A DNA stretch of 26,908 nt. It comes from Faecalibacterium sp. UBA1762 (GTDB lineage Bacteria; Bacillota; Clostridia; Oscillospirales; Ruminococcaceae). Of the stretch, positions 16,517 through 23,117 are shown piece by piece. The DNA lies in assembly GCA_002314755.1 (NCBI GenBank), contig DCHC01000034.1, positions 1 through 26,908 of the forward strand, in the 5' to 3' direction. The notes beneath the pieces are model-generated. The model was given only the letters and a program-made list of their open reading frames with translations, was not told the DNA's origin and searched no databases. A program made the translations under genes and the position numbers. How positions within the stretch are numbered: the stretch's first letter is position 1; every line of letters starts with the position of its first letter.

Positions 16517-17396
16517 AGACCACCTCCCGGATCTCCCCCGGATGACGGTCAGATAAAAAGACCAGCGTATCCACCGCCTGCAGCTCTCGGAGCGAACGGT
16601 ACTGACTTTTTGCCTGCAGCTGCTGCATACTGTCTGCATGCAGGGTCGCGATAAAGCGTACGCCGGTGTTCATACTCTCGGACAATGGCTCCACGTTCTC
16701 TCCGCTGATCTCATCACAAATCAAAACCTGGGGCGAAAGCACCCGTACCGCCTGCAGCATGGCGACACTTTTGGGGTAATCCGTTAAAACATTGCAGGTT
16801 GGTGGCTTTGCAAAAAGAAAACCCTCTGTGCCAAGGGGGAAAAGCTCCCCCCGTTCATCCATCACCGCGCATCGCTGCCCCATTTCGGAAATCAGCCTTG
16901 CTATTCCCCTCAGTACCGTAGTTTTACCGCTGCCGGGCGCGCCGCAAATCAGTATGCCGTTCGTCTTTTGCACCAGCATCTTCCACCTTTCCGGTTGAGA
17001 AAGGGCCAGATCTCTTGCGATACGGATATTCATCGAGGAGATATTTTCCGGCTGCAATAGACGGTCCTCCCGCCATACCGCCTGGGCGGCAATACCGACC
17101 CGCTGACCCCCCTGCAGGGTAAAATACCCCTGACGCAACCGGTTTTCCTGGGAAAAGGCCGAGTACCTGTTCAAATGTAAAAATATCTGCTGCAGTTCGC
17201 CGTGGCTGATCACCGACTGAGTGCGGCCGCATAGCCCCGCAAGGGAAACAAGCTTGCTGCGAAAGGTCAGCATAGGTTCACACCCACTATATAGTCTGAT
17301 TTCGGTGATCTGCCTTTGCAAGGTACACTCCACTCTTTGGTAAGCCTCACTGTACGGTCGGGGCAAAAGCTGTACGGTTTTTTGATAATACTGCAT
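16503..17396 (-). CDS. spoIIIAA: Stage III sporulation protein AA (secretion-type ATPase)
   Basis: The predicted ATPase that powers the SpoIIIA complex in the mother cell. The 297 residues show an N-terminal domain (to about 140), Walker A GAPGSGKT at 152-159, MDERGELFP at 179-187, and the Walker B VLICDEI at 224-230. They end with a His-containing ATLHAD segment, as in type II/IV secretion ATPases. The ATG at 17396 is chosen because AAAGGAAGT lies about eight bases upstream; an in-frame extension to 17513 would run through the terminator of the gene before it. It is the first gene of the operon, with a possible SigE -10 element in front. Confidence 0.96.
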   Translation of the reverse strand: MQYYQKTVQLLPRPYSEAYQRVECTLQRQITEIRLYSGCEPMLTFRSKLVSLAGLCGRTQSVISHGELQQIFLHLNRYSAFSQENRLRQGYFTLQGGQRVGIAAQAVWREDRLLQPENISSMNIRIARDLALSQPERWKMLVQKTNGILICGAPGSGKTTVLRGIARLISEMGQRCAVMDERGELFPLGTEGFLFAKPPTCNVLTDYPKSVAMLQAVRVLSPQVLICDEISGENVEPLSESMNTGVRFIATLHADSMQQLQAKSQYRSLRELQAVDTLVFLSDRHPGEIREVVYVAG

Positions 17397-17418
17397 TCTG
17401 AACACTTCCTTTGGTTTC

Positions 17419-17426
17419 ACTATATG
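17419..17426 (-). promoter_or_regulatory. Possible SigE -10 element for the spoIIIA operon
   Basis: On the minus strand CATATAGT fits the SigE -10 pattern (CATAnnnT) and lies 22 bases before the spoIIIAA start, between the upstream terminator and the gene. The matching -35 region is poor, and the predicted transcript start would lie very near the ribosome site. SigE control of spoIIIA is established in Bacillus subtilis; this specific site is an inference. Confidence 0.3.
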
Positions 17427-17437
17427 TGCCCGGACGC

Positions 17438-17475
17438 AAAAAAAGAACAGCCGCTTTATGAAAGTGACTGTTCTT
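17438..17475 (-). terminator. Rho-independent terminator upstream of spoIIIAA
   Basis: AAGAACAG (17443-17450) pairs with CTGTTCTT (17468-17475), and the stem continues inwards through CGCTTT/AAAGTG with a three-base loop and one mismatch. On the minus strand it is followed by seven T. It ends transcription of whatever reads through the decayed ADP-ribosylglycohydrolase locus and separates it from the spoIIIA operon. Confidence 0.85.
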
Positions 17476-17528
17476 CCATCCTTTGACAAATGTTTTCGAT
17501 GATTAGCTGGCAATCTGTAATATTCCCA

Positions 17529-17970
17529 TTATTTCTCTGCGATATGCCGCAGGGTCTTATCCAAAAGGGCTTCAATCGAAACGGTGCCGATATCCAGTAT
17601 ACGGGCTTTCAGCATACCGCACAGGGGTACAAGCCATTCCCCACTGATACAAGCAATACCGAAAGCCATGCCCAGTACAGAACCGACAGTGGCGCCGTTG
17701 CAGTCAGTTTCAAACACCTGCTCCACCAAAATAACGGTCTCAATATCCTGTGTCACAACGGTGCAGTAGGCGTTTTTTTCCCTAATTCTGCAACCGGTGC
17801 TCAGCAACATTCTGTGAGGTAAAGCTGCGCTCCTTGGTGTCGATCAGCAGCTGGTACAACGCGGTGTAGTTGGTGTCATCATCCACGGGGGCGCAGGTCT
17901 TGGTGTCCGTCCACCGGCTCCAACACATTCTATTTCAGATTGCGTACGAAATGTATTATGGATGCCCGGC
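17529..17970 (-). pseudogene. Decayed ADP-ribosylglycohydrolase (DraG-like) remnant
   Basis: Two pieces of an ADP-ribosylglycohydrolase, an enzyme that removes ADP-ribose from proteins, lie in different frames. The first (17970 down to the TAG at 17782) contains WTDTKTCAPVDDDTNYT, the first magnesium-binding motif. It is interrupted by in-frame TAA (about 17956-17958) and TGA (about 17935-17937). The second (17810 down to the TAA at 17529) contains TDCNGATVGSVLGMAFG, the second magnesium motif, in another frame. The spacing between the motifs is much shorter than in intact family members, so there is probably a deletion besides the frameshift. No N-terminal half was found. A short independent protein from 17529-17810 is possible but unlikely to be active. 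Confidence 0.8.
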
Positions 17971-18022
17971 TCCCCTTAAAGCAGCTCCAAATCAATACTG
18001 CAGCGGCAGTCGTCTTAATTTT

Positions 18023-18565
18023 CTATCTATTCAAATCGGTAAAATATCCGGCGGGAACCTTACCCGCGGAGCTAAGCGAAATACCTTCACACCGTAACAA
18101 CCGAATTTTATTTTGTAGTCCGGCAGAAAAACCCGTCAGATCCCCCTTAACACCCACCACGCGGTGGCAAGGAATTACAATGGGTACAGGATTGGTGCCG
18201 ACGGCATTGCCCACCGCCCGGGCAGAGATAACCGGTTTACGCAGCTGCCGGGCAACCGCCTGCGCCACCGCACCGTAGCTGACAACCTTTCCGTAAGGAA
18301 TCTGTGTCAGAATATTCCACACCACATTCTGAAACGCAGTCCCTTGCAAAGGCAGGGGCAACGCCCATATGGCAGGCTGCCCGCCAGAAAAGTATTTGTC
18401 CAGCCAGCCAGTGATCTGCTGCTGCATCGGGCTACAAACGCTTTCACAGGGGTAAGGTAGCTCCCAATGCTCCCCGCCGGGCAAAAAAATCCGAACCAGC
18501 TTTTGTCCGTCATGCACCGGAACCAAATTGCCGATGGGCGAAGAATACACAAAACAGCTTTGCAT
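18023..18565 (-). CDS. ogt: Methylated-DNA--protein-cysteine methyltransferase (Ogt/MGMT)
   Basis: A suicide DNA-repair protein that transfers alkyl groups from O6-alkylguanine to its own cysteine. The 180 residues have the usual N-terminal fold (1 to about 75), then the DNA-binding part with FQNVVWNILTQIPYGKVVSYG (around 78-98) and the active-site motif PCHRV with Cys133. RAVGNAVGTNPVPIVIPCHRV is typical. The ATG at 18565 follows the L,D-transpeptidase stop by ten bases; the nearest ribosome-like site, AGAGGA, lies in the end of that gene at a longer distance than usual. The two are probably one transcript. Confidence 0.95.
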   Translation of the reverse strand: MQSCFVYSSPIGNLVPVHDGQKLVRIFLPGGEHWELPYPCESVCSPMQQQITGWLDKYFSGGQPAIWALPLPLQGTAFQNVVWNILTQIPYGKVVSYGAVAQAVARQLRKPVISARAVGNAVGTNPVPIVIPCHRVVGVKGDLTGFSAGLQNKIRLLRCEGISLSSAGKVPAGYFTDLNR

Positions 18566-18575
18566 GATAATTTAT

Positions 18576-19709
18576 TTATCCTCTGGTACCTTCCACACCG
18601 GAATCGGTACTAAAGCCCTGCAAAACCGGAATGTTTACACTGACTGCCCAAACGGACTGACATTCCTGCCACTGAGACAATGCCTCCGGGCTTCGGATGG
18701 CCGTGCCGATACGGTAACTTTCCGGCCAGGGATTCTGCTCACAGGGGTCAGTAGGATCCCATCCACGCAGTGCGGTATCGGCAGGGTCGGTATAAATGGT
18801 ACCGGGTTTTCCCATTGGGCCGGGGGTTTGCGCATCGTCGTAAATAATGACCGGCGTGCCGATGGGGCAGTTGTCATATATCCATTTTACATCCACAACC
18901 GCAAGACGGATGCAACCCAGCGAAGCAAGAGAGCCCAACTGATTAAACTGGTCATATTCCACATCATCCTGATGCTGAGTGTAGTAGGGTACGCTGTGGA
19001 AAAGAAAACAATCAAAAATTCGAGTGGCATATTGACCGTAACAAGGCCCTGCCAATAGCCGCCAATCATAACTGACCGGGGTTCCCCAGTATCCAAGCGG
19101 GGTATCCTCACCGCCGCTGCAGGCCATTGCCATAAAGGGAACGGTATATTCCCCGTTCTCATCCACCGTATAAACCGTGACCGTAGAAGCCGCCCGGTTG
19201 ACCGCAAGCAGATATGGATAGCCCTGCTGGACTGTCAGGCTAAAACCGCAGCTTGCGTAATACGGATCGGAAACCAACCCGTTCAAAATCTCCAGAGCCT
19301 TGGTTTGCCAAAGGGAATATTCCTCAATCTGCGGCTGATTTTTGGTCGCGTTGACCGTGGCTGCATCTGTTATCTGCTGCATCACATCCGGCTGGGCAGC
19401 TTCCTGCAGCTGAGAGGCTTGTTCCTCGGCTGGCAGGTCTTGCTCCGGGGCAGATTGCTGCTCCGTTTGATCCGGCTGTTCCGGTTGCTCCGATTCCGGG
19501 CTCTCAATAACGCTTTCCGCAACAGGCGCAGGCTGCTCACCTTTTGCCGTGCAGCCGCGTACCAGCCAGATACCTACTGCTATCAAACCGAGCATCAGCA
19601 AGATGCAGACTGCCAACCGAAACCGGCCGATCATTCTGCGCTGTTCTCTTTTATAAACAACCTTATGTTTTCTCATAACTTCTTTTTTCGTGTACCTGAG
19701 CGGCGGCAC
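18576..19709 (-). CDS. Membrane-anchored L,D-transpeptidase-like (YkuD-domain) protein
   Basis: A 377-residue protein with a basic start, one membrane segment (about 29-50), a Pro/Glu/Gln-rich spacer (about 57-115) and a YkuD catalytic domain (about 165-290). YkuD enzymes cross-link peptidoglycan through a cysteine. Visible are His238 in FHSVPYY and the nucleophile Cys266 in SLGCIR (263-268), followed by KWIYDNCPIGTPVIIY. The usual SHGC has Leu264 in place of His. The start is GTG at 19709, supported by AGGAGAGG six bases upstream; an ATG at 19676 has a poorer site. It is followed by ogt. A cell-wall role outside the membrane is likely. Confidence 0.88.
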   Translation of the reverse strand: MPPLRYTKKEVMRKHKVVYKREQRRMIGRFRLAVCILLMLGLIAVGIWLVRGCTAKGEQPAPVAESVIESPESEQPEQPDQTEQQSAPEQDLPAEEQASQLQEAAQPDVMQQITDAATVNATKNQPQIEEYSLWQTKALEILNGLVSDPYYASCGFSLTVQQGYPYLLAVNRAASTVTVYTVDENGEYTVPFMAMACSGGEDTPLGYWGTPVSYDWRLLAGPCYGQYATRIFDCFLFHSVPYYTQHQDDVEYDQFNQLGSLASLGCIRLAVVDVKWIYDNCPIGTPVIIYDDAQTPGPMGKPGTIYTDPADTALRGWDPTDPCEQNPWPESYRIGTAIRSPEALSQWQECQSVWAVSVNIPVLQGFSTDSGVEGTRG

Positions 19710-19750
19710 ACACCTCTCCTATCAAAAAGCTTTTTAATGAATAGACAACT

Positions 19751-20088
19751 TTAAACGGTACTGTCTTTTCGCAGAGTATCCAGATGGATATCCAGCTGAC
19801 GGAACGGAATGGTAATATCCTCCGCAGCTAAAACATCCTGGACAATTCCCAGCGTATTTCGGCAAGCCAGGTGCCGATAGATGGGGCTGCAGCTGAGACG
19901 CAAAAGATAACGGATACAACTGTCTTCAAAGGCTTTCGTCCCCAAAAAATTCACATCCGTTCACATAGGGCAGCTGCACCATCCGCGCTGCCATTTTTCC
20001 GCAAACGGCACGCATAGTTTCTGTAGATACCGTATAAGGCGCCGGAATCGAAATATCAGCCGGTCAATAATCGTTTTGCGGCATCCAT
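19751..20088 (-). pseudogene. MscS-family mechanosensitive channel remnant
   Basis: The C-terminal part of a small-conductance mechanosensitive channel. Translation from about 20060 gives DISIPAPYTVSTETMRAV, the beta-domain region. After a run of six T (19944-19949 on the minus strand) the reading continues one base off as FLGTKAFEDSCIRYLLRLSC and ends with EDITIPFRQLDIHLDTLRK, matching the family's IPFPQxxVH end. An ATG at 20088 with AGAAGGG before it opens only ten codons before a stop. All membrane helices are missing, so a large deletion and a homopolymer frameshift are both needed to explain it. A sigma-A promoter remains upstream. Confidence 0.72.
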
Positions 20089-20150
20089 TTTATGATCCCT
20101 TCTTTTTCCGGATTTCAGTTGTTTACAATCTAATATTATTGACATATTGC

Positions 20151-20179
20151 ATTATACGCTTTTTTCAAGGCTTTGTAAA
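20151..20179 (-). promoter_or_regulatory. Sigma-A promoter upstream of the MscS remnant
   Basis: On the minus strand TTTACA (20174-20179) and a perfect TATAAT (20151-20156) are 17 bases apart. It points into the MscS remnant, and the next intact genes downstream are the L,D-transpeptidase-like gene and ogt. No terminator was seen in between, so it may now serve them with a leader of about 430 bases. Confidence 0.7.
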
Positions 20180-20290
20180 GAATAATGGAAGCACTAAGCT
20201 TGTTTGGGTATGAAAACGAAAGATCCCACATACATTATCACAAACAACGGTTGCAAAGCCGCAAGCGTAACCGAAAAAAGGAGGATCAGA

Positions 20291-21199
20291 ATGACCGAGT
20301 ACCGACCGGAGGAACAGCAAAATACAGAACACAGCTACAGCTGGCATCAACTGAACCAATGCTGCATGAATCACACCGTTTTATATGCCAGGGCCTATCT
20401 GTTTGACGCACAGCGACAACTGCATTTTCGTTTGGGGTGCTGCGAGGGTATTATGCCATTTGGACAAGCAGCTTTGGACGCGGATAAGGGACTGGTCAAG
20501 GATATTGCAATCTTGACAAAGGTAGGCCATATTGTCTGTTTTACCGTAAAAGAGCTGGTCAATTCCGGCGAAAAGACATCCTATGCCATCTTAAGTCGCG
20601 CCCAGGCGCAAAAAGCCTGCAAGGAGGCATACTTTGATACTCTGCAGCCGGGGGATATCATTTCCGCCAGGGTCTGCAGTATGGAACAGTTTGGCGCCTT
20701 TTGCGATGTGGGCTGCGGGTTGATCGCCCTGCTGCCAATAGATTATCTTTCGGTATCCCGTATCAGTAGTCCTGCTGACCGGCTTACCATTGGGCAGAAC
20801 ATCTTTTGCGCGGTAAAAAAACGGGATGAATACGGCAGATTGGTCTTGACCATGAAGGAGCTTCTGGGTAGCTGGGATGAAAACGCAGCTAACTTTGCTG
20901 CCGGAGAAACAGTTCTGGGCAGAGTACGGGGTATAGAAGACTACGGCGTATTTGTAGAGATTGCGCCCAATTTAGCAGGCCTTGCAGAGACCAGACAAAA
21001 CCTGGAAATCGGCGACTGTGTCAGTGTCTACATCAAAAGCATATTACCCGAGCGGATGAAGATCAAGCTGATCGTATTAGGTAAAATTGCGCCGCCACCG
21101 CCCCTACCGGAACCCCATTATTATATCCGCACCGGTCGACTGCAAAGCTGGCAGTACGCCTCTGCTGCCTCAGGTCGACAAATCGGTACTATATTTTAG
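20291..21199 (+). CDS. S1-repeat RNA-binding protein
   Basis: A 302-residue protein with three segments that read like S1/OB folds: an N-terminal divergent one (about 30-103, containing LHFRLGCCEGIMPFGQ) and two clear ones. The clear repeats are about 118-190, with GDIISARVCSMEQFGAFCDVG, and about 204-262, with GETVLGRVRGIEDYGVFVEI. A Pro-rich turn and a basic, aromatic tail end the protein. Such proteins resemble ribosomal protein S1 and the Firmicutes YpfD-like group and probably bind RNA or ribosomes in the cytoplasm. The ATG at 20291 is chosen because AAGGAGG lies seven bases upstream. It stands alone; no promoter in its own direction was convincing. The function is not known. Confidence 0.85.
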   Translation: MTEYRPEEQQNTEHSYSWHQLNQCCMNHTVLYARAYLFDAQRQLHFRLGCCEGIMPFGQAALDADKGLVKDIAILTKVGHIVCFTVKELVNSGEKTSYAILSRAQAQKACKEAYFDTLQPGDIISARVCSMEQFGAFCDVGCGLIALLPIDYLSVSRISSPADRLTIGQNIFCAVKKRDEYGRLVLTMKELLGSWDENAANFAAGETVLGRVRGIEDYGVFVEIAPNLAGLAETRQNLEIGDCVSVYIKSILPERMKIKLIVLGKIAPPPPLPEPHYYIRTGRLQSWQYASAASGRQIGTIF

Positions 21200-21241
21200 C
21201 CCCTTTCGGTTAATTTCACCCTATAGAAAAGGATTATTCAC

Positions 21242-21270
21242 TTGACAGTTGACCGTTTGTTCCTTATACT
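21242..21270 (+). promoter_or_regulatory. Near-consensus sigma-A promoter of the tetR gene
   Basis: TTGACA (21242-21247) and TATACT (21265-21270) are exactly 17 bases apart. It lies 43 bases before the proposed tetR start and is overlapped by an inverted repeat, which suggests strong transcription held in check by a repressor. Confidence 0.88.
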
Positions 21271-21289
21271 ATAAGTGAACACACGGTCA
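21250..21289. promoter_or_regulatory. Putative TetR operator: 13-bp inverted repeat over the promoter
   Basis: TGACCGTTTGTTC (21250-21262) and GAACACACGGTCA (21277-21289) are inverted copies with one mismatch, 14 bases apart. The left arm fills much of the -35/-10 spacer and the repeat surrounds the -10, so bound repressor should block polymerase. Autoregulation by the gene just downstream is an inference from position. Confidence 0.7.
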
Positions 21290-21312
21290 CTTTTATTTGG
21301 GAGGCGAAAAAG

Positions 21313-21909
21313 CTGGTAACGAATACGAAAGAAAAAATATTAAATGCCGCACTGGATCTGTTTGCGGAGTACGGCTTTGCCGGTACCAATCTGCAGAGCA
21401 TTGCCGATCGGGTGGGCATTGTCAAATCGGCAGTATACCGTCATTATGAAAGCAAGGAAGAGATCATACACGCAGTCTTTCAGATGATGGTGACCTATTA
21501 TGACGAGCATTTCGGCTCTCCGACCCATCTCGATCCACTGCCGCGTACCACGGACGAGCTACTCACCATGACAATGCGCATGGTACATTTTACGGTATAC
21601 GACCCCAAGGTGGTCAAAATACGCAAGATCATACTGACCGAGCAGTTCCGGGATGAAGACATCAGCCAGTTTGCCACACGGTATTTTATTGAGGATACCA
21701 GATCCATTTTTAAAAAGTTTTTTCTTCATTTGATGGCGTCAGGTGCAATCAAGCAAACCAATGTGGACTTTCTCGCCTTTTCCTTTACTGCGCCGATCAC
21801 GGCATTGATACATCTTTGTGACCGTTCGCCGGAAAAAACACCCGGGGCTTTGGCAGAAATAGAGCAGTTTACACGACAGTTTATTGCTGTCTACGGGATC
21901 AATCAGTGA
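21313..21909 (+). CDS. TetR/AcrR-family transcriptional regulator
   Basis: A 198-residue one-component repressor. The N-terminal helix-turn-helix domain reads KEKILNAALDLFAEYGF, then NLQSIADRVGIVKSAVYRHY (about 26-45), a clear TetR signature, followed by SKEEII. The C-terminal part (about 55-198) is a helical ligand-binding domain whose ligand is unknown. The homology reaches back to about codon 5, well before the first in-frame ATG (none) or GTG (21412). The best start is therefore CTG at 21313, with GGGAGG eight bases before it. A promoter with an inverted repeat lies just upstream, so it probably represses itself and perhaps the acetyltransferase 24 bases downstream. Confidence 0.9.
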   Translation: MVTNTKEKILNAALDLFAEYGFAGTNLQSIADRVGIVKSAVYRHYESKEEIIHAVFQMMVTYYDEHFGSPTHLDPLPRTTDELLTMTMRMVHFTVYDPKVVKIRKIILTEQFRDEDISQFATRYFIEDTRSIFKKFFLHLMASGAIKQTNVDFLAFSFTAPITALIHLCDRSPEKTPGALAEIEQFTRQFIAVYGINQ

Positions 21910-21933
21910 AAAAAAGCAAGCGGAGAAGATTTC

Positions 21934-22443
21934 ATGAGACAGGAAACCGTACCCGATCAGGATCAAACAACTCCCATCCTTTACAGAAAATTGCAAAACA
22001 CAGAGAGACCTTTGGCGTTGGAGCTTGCGTGGAGGGTCTTTGCCGAGTATGAATCCCCGGATTATCCCCCGGAGGGAACTGAAGAATTCCGAAAGACCCT
22101 ACAAAACGAGGAATATCTTTCCGGTATCGAATATTTCGGCGCCTTTGTGAAAACGCAGCTCATCGGGATCGTGGGCATCCGCAAAGAAAAATGCCATATC
22201 TGCTTTTTCTTTGTGGACGGCGCGTTTCACCGGAGGGGCATCGGCACCAAGCTATTTCAGCAGGTGAAGTCGGCGTATCCGGATAGAGTCATCACCTTAA
22301 ATGCCGCGCCCTTCGGTCTGCCCTTTTACCGAAAGCTGGGCTTTACCTCCGCCAACAGGGAGCAGTGTGTAAACGGTATTCGCTTTACGCCGATGATATT
22401 TCTTCCTACGAAAGAAAAGCTTGCCTTTTCGCCGCTTTTTTAG
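21934..22443 (+). CDS. GNAT-family N-acetyltransferase
   Basis: A 169-residue acetyl-CoA-dependent acetyltransferase. The core has the strand FFFVDGAFHRRGIGTKLF (about 91-108), where the RxxGxG/A loop R-R-G-I-G-T binds the CoA pyrophosphate. Motif B follows as FYRKLGF (131-137). The substrate is not evident; small amines, drugs and protein N-termini are all known for this superfamily. GGAGAAG precedes the ATG at 21934. It follows the tetR gene closely on the same strand and may be controlled by it. Confidence 0.87.
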   Translation: MRQETVPDQDQTTPILYRKLQNTERPLALELAWRVFAEYESPDYPPEGTEEFRKTLQNEEYLSGIEYFGAFVKTQLIGIVGIRKEKCHICFFFVDGAFHRRGIGTKLFQQVKSAYPDRVITLNAAPFGLPFYRKLGFTSANREQCVNGIRFTPMIFLPTKEKLAFSPLF

Positions 22444-22485
22444 TAAAATAGGAAAGGTGTTGATTCTATAGGTAGGAGGAGCCTG

Positions 22486-23061
22486 ATGTCCGAGGAAGCT
22501 TTTGCAGCCGGTGTACGCCCCGGCGGCTTGACAGACGAAACACAAATCCGTGTTCTTTTATGTTATATGGTGCAGCATTATAGCCCGGTCTGTCCGGAGG
22601 AAATGCAGGAGGTCTTGTGGGGCAACCAACTGGTCAACTACTTTTCTCTGCAAAACTCCGTTTCCGAGCTTTGCAAGCTGGGCTATCTTGTGCAAAAAGA
22701 GGACGGTCTTTATACCACCGCATCCGGTAAAATGGCAGCCAATGACTTATCAGGTGTAGTGCCCCGCAGTGTAAGGGAACGGGCAATGGACGCAATGCTT
22801 AAGCTGCGGACACGGCAGAAAAAGGCAGAGCAGGTACGCACCACCGTGGATAAATGCGGTGTGGACTATCTGTTGCGGTGTAAGATAGAGGACCTGGGTC
22901 GGACCCTGATGGACTGTACACTGTCTTTTCCCGATTTAGAGCTTGCGGAACACGCAAAGGAGCGTTTTTGCGAAAACGCGGACCTGATATACCAGCTGCT
23001 GATTGCCGGTTTGACCGCAGACAGTGGTTTGGCAAAGGATTGTCTTGGGGATATGGACTGA
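22486..23061 (+). CDS. DUF4364 family protein
   Basis: A 191-residue protein that I place in DUF4364, a family of Clostridia with a winged-helix-like N-terminus. Residues about 16-95 have the expected pattern: an opening helix (QIRVLLCYMVQHY), EEMQEVLWG, then NYFSLQNSVSELCKLGYLVQKEDGLYTT as a helix-helix-wing. The C-terminal half contains two Cys-bearing strands (YLLRCKIEDLGRTLMDCTLSFP). A DNA-binding role is plausible from the fold, but no target is known. AGGAGG stands before the ATG at 22486, and a bidirectional terminator follows ten bases after the stop. It ends the plus-strand island. Confidence 0.82.
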   Translation: MSEEAFAAGVRPGGLTDETQIRVLLCYMVQHYSPVCPEEMQEVLWGNQLVNYFSLQNSVSELCKLGYLVQKEDGLYTTASGKMAANDLSGVVPRSVRERAMDAMLKLRTRQKKAEQVRTTVDKCGVDYLLRCKIEDLGRTLMDCTLSFPDLELAEHAKERFCENADLIYQLLIAGLTADSGLAKDCLGDMD

Positions 23062-23070
23062 ACACAAAAA

Positions 23071-23098
23071 ACACGCTGCCCATTTGGCAGCGTGTTTT
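23071..23098. terminator. Bidirectional rho-independent terminator
   Basis: A perfect 10-bp stem (23071-23080 with 23086-23095) and five-base loop. On the + strand it is followed by TTTTCCTTTT; on the minus strand by a run of five T. It serves the convergent DUF4364 gene and the sugar-isomerase-like gene. Confidence 0.9.
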
Positions 23099-23117
23099 CC
23101 TTTTGCGATTATTAGGG

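Noticed and set aside
20139..20167. TTGACA as a + strand promoter for the S1 gene
   Set aside because: Seventeen bases on there is only TTTTCA, which is not a -10. The same region makes a much better promoter on the minus strand.
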